A DNA stretch of 11,500 nucleotides. Origin: Anaerolineales bacterium (GTDB lineage Bacteria; Chloroflexota; Anaerolineae; Epilineales; JAANWY01). Shown one piece after another: positions 1-8,300 of this stretch. The notes beneath the pieces are model-generated. The model was not told the origin of the DNA, did no database searches, and saw nothing but the letters and a program-made list of their open reading frames with translations. The stretch is taken from assembly GCA_018263655.1 (NCBI GenBank), contig JAANWY010000102.1:1-11500 (forward strand), given 5' to 3'. Every line of letters starts with the position of its first letter. The stretch's first letter is position 1. A program made the translations under genes and the position numbers.

Positions 1-73
1 TCGCCGGCGTCACGATGCCAGCGCTGGCGACGACCAGCAACAGCAGGGTGCTAGTCAGCGCGATGTGTCTCAT
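1..73 (-). CDS. N-terminal fragment of an exported protein (signal peptide only)
   Basis: Reading leftward from an ATG at 73-71, 24 codons remain open to the window edge: MRHIALTSTLLLLVVASAGI, then VTPA. This is a typical signal peptide: a short positive start (Arg, His), a hydrophobic core rich in Leu and Val, and small residues (A-S-A) at a possible signal peptidase I site. The mature protein lies outside the window, so its function cannot be read. It follows the 817-residue propeller gene in the same direction after 186 bp and may be another surface protein of the same cluster. No strong Shine-Dalgarno sequence precedes the ATG, which lowers confidence. Confidence 0.55.
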   Translation of the reverse strand, partial: MRHIALTSTLLLLVVASAGIVTPA

Positions 74-138
74 CGTCTGAGAAGCCGATGCGTATCACGG
101 ATTCAAGGGGAAAAACTGATTTGTCCGTGTTTCTTTCC

Positions 139-207
139 GTCCGTGATGACAAAAACGGCACGGACCTGCCTGTGCGTGGCACGCAGACAGGGGGCACGCA
201 GACAGGC
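139..207. repeat. Hairpin-forming intergenic repeat, tandem arms
   Basis: The stretch holds a hairpin at 169-191 (arm CCTGTGCG, loop TGGCA, arm CGC, a two-base AG bulge, then ACAGG). The 14-base right arm GGCACGCAGACAGG (178-191) is repeated exactly at 193-206. A near copy of the same hairpin lies at 9202-9226, where both the loop and the bulge differ but the stem is kept. A separate 7-bp inverted repeat, GTCCGTG/CACGGAC, spans 139-165. The block sits between the stop of the 817-residue gene and the next start. It looks like an interspersed repeat that could act as a 3' end structure. Confidence 0.6.
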
Positions 208-259
208 TTTTTCGACGCATAGTACTACTTCCAGATCCCCTGAACACTCCATGGGATTG

Positions 260-2713
260 CTACTTGCGAGAGCGCCATCGGTAGGCTGCATACCCCCCGA
301 GGCCGGCCAAGCCTGTGCCGACCAAGATAAGGGTCGCTGCTTCTGGCACTTCGGCCGGCGGAGTGATGTTGCCAGGCGTTGGCGTCACCGGGATCGGTGT
401 GATCGTGGCCTCGGGAGCCGGCCCGGGTGTGTTGGTCGGCCCCGGTGAATTCGTGGGCGCCGGCGTGTCTGTGGGTGGCACCGTGTTCGTGGGGGTGGGT
501 CCGGGTTGGGCACCCTGGAGCAGACTCAGGCCGGCATTGGCTGTGCCAATCCACACATCGCCGTTGGATCCGAAAGCCAGAGCGGTTACGTCGCTGCCGG
601 CCAGCCCCGATGCGTCTGCGGTAGCAGCGAACCAGGCGCCGTCGATACGGGCGCGCACACCGCCGCGTGTTGGCTGAAGGTGCGACTCTTCCGGCTTCAG
701 CCCCGTCAGTGCGGTCCCGTGAGAGATGCCGGCCCACACGTTGTCGTTGGATGCAATAGCCAGCGTCGAGACATACCCTTGCTCTTCGAAGGTGGTTTCA
801 GACCACGCGTCGTCTGTTCGATATGCGACGAGCGCATCCACGAACGGCCATTCTGCGGAGAGAAAGCCCTGGGTGTTGTACGTGCCGGCCCACGGGTTGC
901 CGTCGCCGTCGACAGCGACGGCTCGGAAATCACCGGTGACGTCTTCGCCGCTCCCGGGTCGGTCCGCAGGCGAAGTGTAGCCCGTCCAGTCACCGCTCTC
1001 GAATACCGCCAGGCCGCCGCCGGTGTAGCCGCCGGCCGGCGCCGTCGCGACCCAGACTTGGTTACCCGTCGCGTCGAGGGCAACATCGGTCACTACATTC
1101 GAGGGCAGTCCGTCGTCAGTCGTGTACGTCGGCAGCCACGTGTTCGTTTTTGTGTCGAAGGCAACCAGACCGGCGCCAGAACCATCGCGGAGATCACCGG
1201 TGCCAATCCACACCACGCCGTCGGCGTCGACCTCGATATCTTGGATCTCGTCCCCTGGCAGCCCAGAGTTGTCCTCGTCGTAGACTGTCCAGCTTCCATC
1301 GCGGTACACGTTGAGCCCGCCGCCCGTCCACACACCCTCTTCCACGTAGCGTTGTGTGCCGATCCACACGGCGCCATCGCCGTCCACGGCCAGTGCCTCG
1401 ACCAGGTTCGAGGAGAGGTCGGAGTTGTCCATGTTGAAGTGCTGCCACACGCCGTTCGGCTCACGCGTGCTGACACCGCTGCCCAGCGTCGCGATCCACA
1501 GAGTGCCATCGCCTGTCACAGCCACGTCCGTAATCTTGTTGCTGGACAGGTGGGATTCGGATGTGCGATAGCCCTGCCACGCGTCATCGAGTGGTTGATA
1601 CCGCGTAAGTCCGCCGCCCTCACACCCGATGGTATCGCGGCACCACGGCCCGGTGCCGACCCAGATGCGGCCCTGTTGGTCGGCCAGGACAGCCCACAGC
1701 ACCTTTGAGGAGAGGCCGTCGTTGTCGCCGTACTCGGTCCAGGTGTCGCCTTCCAGCATGTTTAGCACGCCGATGGGGGCAGTTTCATTCTTGTAGGTGA
1801 GAGCCCACACGCGGCCGTCACCATCCACCGTGACGTCGCGGATCGAGTTGGATGCCAATCCATCAGATGTGCGGTAGCGGTACCAGGCGTCCTCGTCGGG
1901 CGTGTAGCGCACCAGGCCCGACGGTGTAGCGAACCAAATACGGCCATCGGGGCCGGCTGCCACGGCGTTGATTCGGTTGTCGGTGAGATCCGAGTCATCA
2001 CGGTTGAATGTGTTCCAACTCCCACCGGACAACCAGGCAACACCGCCGCCTTCGTTCGCCCAGTGAGCGGCTGCCGTGTCTGATTCCTCGACGAACACCT
2101 TGTACGGGCGCGTGCCGACCCAGACATCGCCGCCGGCAAACGCGATGTCTGTGACGTTGTCGGATGGCAACCCATCGTCAACGGTGTACGTGACACAGTT
2201 ACCGCTCAGCTCGCAGACGCTCAGGCCACCGCCGGACCACGCGTTGCCATCCCAAGCTTGAGATGTGCCGATCCACACTTTGCCATCTGGTCCAAACGCC
2301 ACGGCCGTAGCATTGTTCGATCCCAGACCGTCGGCCGTAGTGTACGTAATCCACTGGTCCTCGCCGGGTTCGAACTGGGTCACGCCCCTGCGTGTGGCGA
2401 ACCACAGCATGTATTGGCCGTCGGATGCGATAGCCTGGATGTCGTTGCTGGCCAGCGGGTACTCTGGGGCGAGGTACTGGGTGTGGCTCCCATCGAAGGG
2501 GTCCCAACTGACGACACCGCCGTTGTGGGTGCCGGCCCACACCACGTTGCCCGTCATGGCCAGGCCACGCATGTCGTCGCCGTTGGCCATCGTTGTCCAC
2601 TGTCCCTCGATGCCGCCTTGGGCCCTTGCGGGCTGCAGCGCCAGTATGAAGGGACCCGTTATCAAAAACAGAACTGCTGCCAAGCCAGCGATAGTTGCTG
2701 GGGCTCGTTTCAT
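260..2713 (-). CDS. Secreted double beta-propeller protein with PEP-CTERM-like tail
   Basis: This is an exported protein of 817 residues. Residues 1-32 form a signal peptide (MKRA start, hydrophobic core, A-R-A-Q end). Residues 38-735 hold 14 blades of the two-component regulator propeller type (Reg_prop), each marked by a V/I-W-x-G/A-T strand followed by a DGLPSN-like turn, as in VWIGT at 146-150, IWVGT at 350-354 and VWIGT at 720-724. Fourteen blades fit two seven-bladed propellers, as in the sensor halves of hybrid histidine kinases, but no kinase is present. Residues 736-785 are Pro/Thr-rich. The tail at 786-817 reads VPEAAT, then a Gly/Leu/Ala-rich membrane span, then RWRSRK, which resembles a PEP-CTERM sorting signal. 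The ATG at 2713 is preferred because AAGGAG (2729-2724) lies 10 bases upstream. A TTG at 2722 would sit almost on the Shine-Dalgarno sequence. The role is probably ligand binding or scaffolding at the cell surface; the ligand is unknown. Confidence 0.9.
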   Translation of the reverse strand: MKRAPATIAGLAAVLFLITGPFILALQPARAQGGIEGQWTTMANGDDMRGLAMTGNVVWAGTHNGGVVSWDPFDGSHTQYLAPEYPLASNDIQAIASDGQYMLWFATRRGVTQFEPGEDQWITYTTADGLGSNNATAVAFGPDGKVWIGTSQAWDGNAWSGGGLSVCELSGNCVTYTVDDGLPSDNVTDIAFAGGDVWVGTRPYKVFVEESDTAAAHWANEGGGVAWLSGGSWNTFNRDDSDLTDNRINAVAAGPDGRIWFATPSGLVRYTPDEDAWYRYRTSDGLASNSIRDVTVDGDGRVWALTYKNETAPIGVLNMLEGDTWTEYGDNDGLSSKVLWAVLADQQGRIWVGTGPWCRDTIGCEGGGLTRYQPLDDAWQGYRTSESHLSSNKITDVAVTGDGTLWIATLGSGVSTREPNGVWQHFNMDNSDLSSNLVEALAVDGDGAVWIGTQRYVEEGVWTGGGLNVYRDGSWTVYDEDNSGLPGDEIQDIEVDADGVVWIGTGDLRDGSGAGLVAFDTKTNTWLPTYTTDDGLPSNVVTDVALDATGNQVWVATAPAGGYTGGGLAVFESGDWTGYTSPADRPGSGEDVTGDFRAVAVDGDGNPWAGTYNTQGFLSAEWPFVDALVAYRTDDAWSETTFEEQGYVSTLAIASNDNVWAGISHGTALTGLKPEESHLQPTRGGVRARIDGAWFAATADASGLAGSDVTALAFGSNGDVWIGTANAGLSLLQGAQPGPTPTNTVPPTDTPAPTNSPGPTNTPGPAPEATITPIPVTPTPGNITPPAEVPEAATLILVGTGLAGLGGYAAYRWRSRK

Positions 2714-2723
2714 TATTGCCAAA

Positions 2724-2729
2724 CTCCTT
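2724..2729 (-). promoter_or_regulatory. Shine-Dalgarno site deciding the start of the 817-residue gene
   Basis: AAGGAG on the minus strand lies 10 bases before the ATG at 2713 and only one base from the alternative TTG at 2722. The site supports the shorter protein starting MKRAPAT. The 68-bp gap upstream (2714-2781) also holds three copies of ATTCGC on the minus strand (plus-strand GCGAAT at 2735, 2749 and 2758). No convincing -10/-35 pair was found, so transcription probably reads through from the glycosyltransferase gene. Confidence 0.7.
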
Positions 2730-2781
2730 GCGGGGCGAATGTTCTCAAGCGAATACCGCGAATACTCTCAAATTGCCTTCG

Positions 2782-5310
2782 TCAGTCCGACGGTATAGTA
2801 TACTCGTTTATGGTCGGTTGGTCAAAAAGCGGGGATTCGAGACCTGTGCAAATGTCCGCTTCATAGATATAGAACGGCACTTCGAGTACCCAGGTTTCGG
2901 GGGGGAAGGTCATATTGGCCGCCATGGTGGCGCCGGCCCAGCGCTGCTGCTCGACCAGCGTCCATGGCGCATCGGGGAGCGTGAAGGGAGGAGGGTAGGA
3001 TTCACTGACGAAGTACACGCGCCGGCCCTGATGCTGCCAGCGTCGGACGACTGCCGCCAACTGTTCCTGCGGAGGGTAGGTCGAACTAAGCAGCATAGCC
3101 GACACGCCATGCTCTGCCCAGAGCGGGGCAGCGAAGCGGCCGACGTGGGCACCCCGGTCGACGCTCTCGAAGAGGACAACGTCTTCCGGGCCGAAGGTCT
3201 GCGTGAGCCTGGCAACGAACGTTGAAGAGCCGGCCAGTTCCGGTTGCCGAATCAGCGATCGACCTGCGTCGATGAAGTTGAAGGTGAGAAGCGCGAGCGT
3301 GAGGATGGCTAGCCCGCGCCGGAGGCCGGCCGACTGTCGGGCGAGATGCCGGCGGCCGTGAGCCAGGCCCGCCCACCGCAGCGTGACGTATGCCGTGAGC
3401 AGGAGAAGCGCCGGCGCCACGATGGGCAGTTGCCGGCGCCCTGTGTACAGGTGTGAGACGTTGTTGGAGATGGCCGGCATCATGACAGTGACGAGGCCGG
3501 CTGTGCCTAGTGCCATGATCAGGAACGCCGTGCGCCGGCTCAGGTCGTCGGCCACCAGGTGGCTGAGACCGACGACTCCCAGACACAGGCCCAGGGGGGT
3601 CAGGAAGAGGCTCAGTGTGACCAGGCCGGACCAGGCGGAGGGGGCATCTGCCTGAGCAGCCGGCCACGCCAGGGCTAACGTGATGCCGGTGCCGGCCAAG
3701 ATGATGAGACTGGCGGCCTCTTGGAGATTGGAGATTGGAGGTTGATTTCCGGAGCTGTCTAATCTGCGATCGCCAATCTCTAGTCTCTGATCTCTAATCT
3801 CTAATCTTTGCTGACGCAAAAGGATGAAGATAGCGATCCCAGCGATATACAATGTAATCAACGAAACCCAGGCGCTCGGTTTACTCAGTGCTGTCGTGAG
3901 CAAGGCCCAGAGGCCGTGACCGTTCAGCACCACGTAGGGTCGCAGGGTGGTGGCGTAGAGCAGCGTGGCGTGAGCTGATAGGGCGCTGAATGGGATACTG
4001 AACGTGGCGAACTCGCGTCGTGTAGCCCAGCGACGGCGCAGCCAGATGATCCAGAAGAGACCGACGGCCGGGAGCAGGAGTAACCCTTCGAACTTGACGA
4101 GGGGCACCACGCCAAGAGCTAGGCCGGCAAATGCCAGATTCAGTTTGCCGCTCGCGGTGGATGACAATCCACCGCTCCTGGCCGCCGAATTGTCACCCGT
4201 CGGGAGCAATTTGCATGTACTGAACTGGGAGGGCGAGATGCCATCTCGTCCTACGGAGTGCGTTCCGTAGCGGGTAAGGGCGTAGACGCCGGCCCAGATC
4301 AAGGCACCGGCCAGCAGCTCGGCGAAGGGCGTGCGGGCGTAGTATACGACCGGCGGCGCCAGCGCCGTCAGTAGGGCGCCCACCAGCGCGATGTTCGGGC
4401 CGAATATGGCACGGCCGGCGGCGTAGACGGCCAGAATGAACAGTAGGCCGAACAGCGGAGCCGCATACGCAGCGAGTGCCGGTCCGCCCACAAGTCGCAG
4501 GACGGCGATCCAGACGGATACAAACGGTGGGTGATAGGGGACCACCGCCCCGTTGTTGCCCAGATCGACGGCGAACGCGAGATTGTAAAAGCCAACGTCG
4601 TCACGGTCCGGAAAGCGAGGCATGCTGCTTCTGTGGTCACCGTAGGTGCGGACGAACAACCGGCGATCGGCGGCCGGCAACGCTTCTAACACGGCCGGTC
4701 TGGCCGTCAGTTCGCCCGTGCGCGCGATGAGGGCGCCGGTGCTGGTGTACCAGCCGGCATCCAGGAAAGCCGGTGTGTAGTCGGCCGGCGGGGTGTAGAG
4801 GATGGCAGCGGTGAGGAGGAGGCCGGCGAGCAGCGCGTCGCGCCAGGTGGAACGGCGTACGCATTTCTTTACTAGGCTGAGCGCGGGTCTTGCCAGGCGC
4901 TTACGGGCTTTGTCGAAACCCCATTTATGGGGTGTCGCTTTGTAGCCCGTCAACCTTTCGACAGACTCAGGACATCGCTTCACCGGCGGGCGGGCGGTGC
5001 GGAGAAATACCCCAGCCGTGGCGGTGACCAAACCTAGCGCCAGTAGTAGGCTGCTGAGCGTCAGCCGGCCGAGCTGGGCCAGGACCAGCGCCAGCCAGCC
5101 GATCACGCTGACGCCCGCAATCCCGACCGTCAGCGCGAGCTCAGAAGCGCTGAGCTGAATCCAGTTTCGGCGGTGCGCCCCCCACGACGGCCGATCGTCG
5201 GCTGTTGTTTCAGTTCCAGAGACAATTGTCGTCAGCGGCTCCGCGCCGGCCATCGGGTGATCCCGCGAGCCGTTGACCGATTGCCGTAGCTGGCGCCCGA
5301 GGTGGCTCAT
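2782..5310 (-). CDS. GT-C fold membrane glycosyltransferase (family 39/ArnT/PMT-like)
   Basis: This is a polytopic membrane protein of 842 residues. Hydrophobic spans include about 57-80, 84-103, 157-172, 263-275, 277-298, 305-325, 329-346, 391-424, 480-498, 533-550, 562-585, 594-612, 626-645 and 664-680, followed by a soluble C-terminal domain to 842. The first large external loop (173-262) begins FLDAGWYTSTGALIARTGEL, with Asp184 in the place of the catalytic acidic residue of polyprenyl-phosphate-dependent GT-C enzymes. YTGRRQLPIVAP (622-633) resembles the conserved late-loop region of the superfamily. Such enzymes move a sugar from a lipid-phosphate donor to a protein or lipid outside the cytoplasm; the acceptor is unknown here. 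The start at 5310 is chosen because its ATG overlaps the upstream TGA as ATGA. The open frame continues to 5448, but only inside the upstream gene. Three in-frame repeat insertions sit at residues about 112-150, 349-389 and 500-532. Confidence 0.82.
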   Translation of the reverse strand: MSHLGRQLRQSVNGSRDHPMAGAEPLTTIVSGTETTADDRPSWGAHRRNWIQLSASELALTVGIAGVSVIGWLALVLAQLGRLTLSSLLLALGLVTATAGVFLRTARPPVKRCPESVERLTGYKATPHKWGFDKARKRLARPALSLVKKCVRRSTWRDALLAGLLLTAAILYTPPADYTPAFLDAGWYTSTGALIARTGELTARPAVLEALPAADRRLFVRTYGDHRSSMPRFPDRDDVGFYNLAFAVDLGNNGAVVPYHPPFVSVWIAVLRLVGGPALAAYAAPLFGLLFILAVYAAGRAIFGPNIALVGALLTALAPPVVYYARTPFAELLAGALIWAGVYALTRYGTHSVGRDGISPSQFSTCKLLPTGDNSAARSGGLSSTASGKLNLAFAGLALGVVPLVKFEGLLLLPAVGLFWIIWLRRRWATRREFATFSIPFSALSAHATLLYATTLRPYVVLNGHGLWALLTTALSKPSAWVSLITLYIAGIAIFILLRQQRLEIRDQRLEIGDRRLDSSGNQPPISNLQEAASLIILAGTGITLALAWPAAQADAPSAWSGLVTLSLFLTPLGLCLGVVGLSHLVADDLSRRTAFLIMALGTAGLVTVMMPAISNNVSHLYTGRRQLPIVAPALLLLTAYVTLRWAGLAHGRRHLARQSAGLRRGLAILTLALLTFNFIDAGRSLIRQPELAGSSTFVARLTQTFGPEDVVLFESVDRGAHVGRFAAPLWAEHGVSAMLLSSTYPPQEQLAAVVRRWQHQGRRVYFVSESYPPPFTLPDAPWTLVEQQRWAGATMAANMTFPPETWVLEVPFYIYEADICTGLESPLFDQPTINEYTIPSD
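3720..3810. repeat. AATCTCTAATCTC-type repeat inserted in the glycosyltransferase gene
   Basis: The plus strand has GGAGATTGGAGATTGG near 3723-3738 and, further right, repeated units of the form AATCTCTAGTCTCTGATCTC up to about 3808. The two sides are roughly inverted copies of each other, so the block could fold on itself. On the coding strand it reads in frame as QRLEIRDQRLEIGDRRLDSS and a short continuation, about 33 hydrophilic residues between two membrane spans. Base composition is clearly more AT-rich than the gene around it. This supports an inserted repeat rather than ancestral coding sequence. Confidence 0.7.
4154..4270. repeat. Four-hairpin repeat block inserted in the glycosyltransferase gene
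   Basis: Four consecutive inverted repeats are packed into 117 bp. These are GCGGTGGAT/ATCCACCGC with loop GACA (4154-4175); AATTG/CAATT enclosing CCC/GGG (4188-4211); GGGCGAGAT/ATCTCGTCC with one G-T pair and loop GCC (4231-4251); and CTACGGA/TCCGTAG (4251-4270). The block is translated in frame as part of residues 349-389, including VGRDGISPSQFSTCKLLP. It lies just after a membrane span and before the next one. The density of perfect stems is not expected from ordinary coding sequence and points to a structured mobile or extragenic-type repeat. Confidence 0.75.
4903..4976. repeat. Nested hairpin plus CCTTCG-CTCAGG repeat in the glycosyltransferase gene
   Basis: An outer inverted repeat ACGGGCT/AGCCCGT (4903-4909 and 4944-4950) encloses an inner one, ACCCCAT/ATGGGGT (4918-4924 and 4927-4933). 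Directly after it, 4952-4976 is a diverged copy of the short repeat found three times in the 1221-residue propeller gene, here in the opposite orientation (plus strand AACCTTTCGACAGACTCAGG). The block is translated in frame as part of residues 112-150 (CPESVERLTGYKATPHKWGF), in a positively charged loop after the second membrane span. Confidence 0.7.
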
Positions 5311-8300
5311 TGTTCCGCGAAGAATCGCAGAATCGTGCCCGAGTCGCGGCCGGCTTCGCCCACAGCCCACCCCTGGCGTTCGTCGGCCGTCATGCGCAAA
5401 GCGTAGATGGTGTGCCGCGTGACGCGCGAGTCTGTCTTGTTCTCCCAACGCTCACCGTTGTGATAGAAGGTGAGGCCGGCATTACCCATAACCCACGCGT
5501 GGTCCGGGCCAGGACTGTGGACGGCGTACAGCGCCTGGCCGCCCGTGGGCGGCCGTGACACGTATTCCCACCGGCCCTCCAACTGGCGGGCGACCGTGCC
5601 ACGGCTGCCCACGGCCCACCCCTGACCGGCGACCGGCACATGGATGTCGTGCAACCCCTGGAAACTGGCCGTCGACATCCACTGACCGCCGGTCAGGCGA
5701 ATGACGCGCCCGACGGTGTCGGCTGCGGCCGTCGTCGCCCAGCCGTCATCGCCAGAGCTGAGGGATAACGCCGTGAACTTGTAACTCGTCGAGGCCTGGA
5801 CGCCCCACTGGCTGCCGTTCCAGCGCAGCGCTGTGCCGCCGGCGCCCAAGGCCCAACCGTTGAGCGGTGACGTCATAGCAATGGCCACCAGTGTTTCGCT
5901 GGAGGCAGGGCTGAGTTGAACTTGCCAGGTCTCGCCGCCGTCGGCGGTGTGGCGGATCGTACCATTGTCGCCGGCGGCCCATCCGATCTGCCGATCCACG
6001 AAGTACACGCTGCGCAATGCTTTGTCGGTGTGGCTGTCCTGGAAAGACCAGCTCGATCCGCCGTCTGCTGAATGCAGGATTACGCCCTGCTCGCCTACGG
6101 CCCATACCTCGGCCGGCGCTCCCGGCGCTTCCACGCAGAACACGTCGAACAAGTCGACGGGCGGGACACCGGATACCGGCGCCCAGCCGCCAGAGGGTGG
6201 CGGCTTCGGCGTCGGGCTGGGCGGCGCCGTCGGCGTGGATCGGGTGGCCGTGGATGTTGTTGTTGGCGTCACGCTGGGGGTTGAGGTCGCCGTCGGCGTA
6301 GGGGTCACACCCGGCCCCGAGGTCGGGCTAGATGTGACGCCGGGCGTCGGTGTAACCGTTGCTGTCGGGCTGGGTGTGACGCCTGGCAAGAGTGTGGCCG
6401 ATGCGGTGGCCGTCGGGCCGGCCGACGATGTCGGTGTCACCGTCGGTGTAGGTGTCGCCGGCGGCAGAACGCCGGTGTGGCCAGCGAGCGCCAGCGGCAG
6501 GTACATCTGGTGGACGCGGCTGATGGGCGCCTCGGACGTTGGTGTTGGTGTGCGCGTCGCGGCCGGCGGCGTCGGCTCCACGGGCAGATTCTCGCCGTAG
6601 CGACTCAGCCCGCTGCGGCGGGAACCGAACCACAGGTCACCGTTAGCATCTTCGGCGATAGCCTGAATCTCGTCGCCGGCGATGCCGGTATTGGCGGTGG
6701 TGAGGGCCGTCCAGGTGCCGTCTGTTGACCATTTGACGCCGCCCGTCGCCGGCGCGGCGCCGTGACCGTCCTTCGACGTACCGGCCCACACCGTCCCGTC
6801 CGCCCCGACGAACAACGAGGCGACGTAGCCGTCATCCTCCCAGATTTGGCTGCTCCCCCAGCTCGTGCCGTCGAAACGATTGGCGACGGCGTCCACACCG
6901 GTGCCGGTAGGCCAGTGGAAACTGCCCCGGTACGTCCACCCGCCGGCCCACACAGCACCATCCAGTCCCAGCGCGAGAGAGCGGATTTCGTTTTCGGCAG
7001 CCACAAGGCCATCGCTGTGATCCCAGCGGGTCCACGCTGTGCCATCGAAGCGCCCGACCCCTCCGCCGGCCCGTACGTTGTTGATCCAATATGGTGCGCC
7101 GGCGACCCAAACGCGCTGCTGAGACCGATCGATGATGATGTCGGTGATGTTGAGGGAGGGCAACTTGTCATACACATCGTGGTGAGACCAGGTGTCGTCG
7201 CTGGGGTTGGCGGGGGTGCCGGCAGTGTCCAGCACGCTGACGCCACTGCCGGTGAAGGTGCGCAGACTGCCCGATCCCACCCAGATTCGATCTTGCCAGT
7301 CTACCGCCACGGCCGATACCTCGTCGCTCTTGAGCCCGCGCCACGGCTCGCGCCCGTCGTCATCGGTGTTCCGCTGGGTGAAGGTGGACCATTGGTTCTG
7401 GTCCGGGTCGAACATGCTGAGACCGCCGTCTTCGAAGCTGCGCCAGCGGACATTGTAGATGGTGCGCCGGGCACCAATCCAGGCCCGCCCCTGGCTGTCA
7501 AAGGCGATGCCGCTCACCGCGTTACCCCGCAGCCCCGTCCACGGTGACTGGCCGTCGGCGTCTGTGTTTTCCAAAGTATATGTGACCCACGTTCGCCGGT
7601 CCTGCGACAGGACACTTACGCCGTTGTGCGCCGTGCCCACCCACAGCCGGCCATCGGGTGCCTCGGCTACGGCCGTGATCGTGTTGCCGGTTAGAGCTTG
7701 CCCTGAGCCTGCCGAAGGGTTCGTCTGCCGCGTCAGCAGAGGGGGCTGGAAGGTGGTGGTGTCGAAGCGGCTGATGCCCTGCCCGACGCCGTCGGGACTG
7801 TTGGTGCCGAGCCAGAGTTGATCGCCACGGCCCACGATGGCGGTCACCAGATTGGCGGAGAGGCCGTTGTCGGTGGTGTACTGCTGCCAGACGTCGTCGC
7901 TAGTCTCCGACAGGCTGCCGCCGGGGTACAACACGCTGACGCCTGTTCCGTTCCCGTTGAACGCCCGGGTGCCGATCCAGATTCGGCCGGCCGACCCGAA
8001 CCCGATGGCGCTGATGTAGCCGTCGGCCAGCCGGCCGCGACCTGAGCGGAAGTGGACTGGTCCACGATCGGTGAAGGCGAAGACGCCGTTGCCTTCGGTG
8101 CCCACCCAGACGTTGCCGGCCTCGTCGACGGCCAGGGCCGTGATGCTGTCGGCGACGTCGGATTCGCTGGTGTAGGACTGCCAACTGTCCCCATCCCAGA
8201 CGGCCAGTCCACCGCTGCGCCGGCCCCAGTGGCCCGGTTCGTCATCCGTGGGCGGAATCCAGGTGGTGAAGGGCTTCGTCGCCACCCACACCTTGCCACC

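Noticed and set aside
139..207. Intrinsic terminator for the propeller operon
   Set aside because: The only T run on the minus strand (155-151) lies about 14 bases after the main hairpin, and inside the loop of the other one, so the geometry is not that of a standard terminator.
506..1708. Open frame of 400 codons on the plus strand
   Set aside because: It is antisense to the 817-residue propeller gene and repeats with the blade pattern, so it is a shadow of the real coding strand.
2735..2763. Iteron or operator made of three GCGAAT copies
   Set aside because: The spacing is irregular (14 and 9 bases) and the words are short. No palindrome or promoter elements support a regulatory site.
5311..5448. 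Upstream extension of the glycosyltransferase
   Set aside because: The extra 46 codons lie wholly inside the upstream propeller gene and are Arg/Gly/His-rich. The ATGA overlap gives a standard coupled start at 5310.
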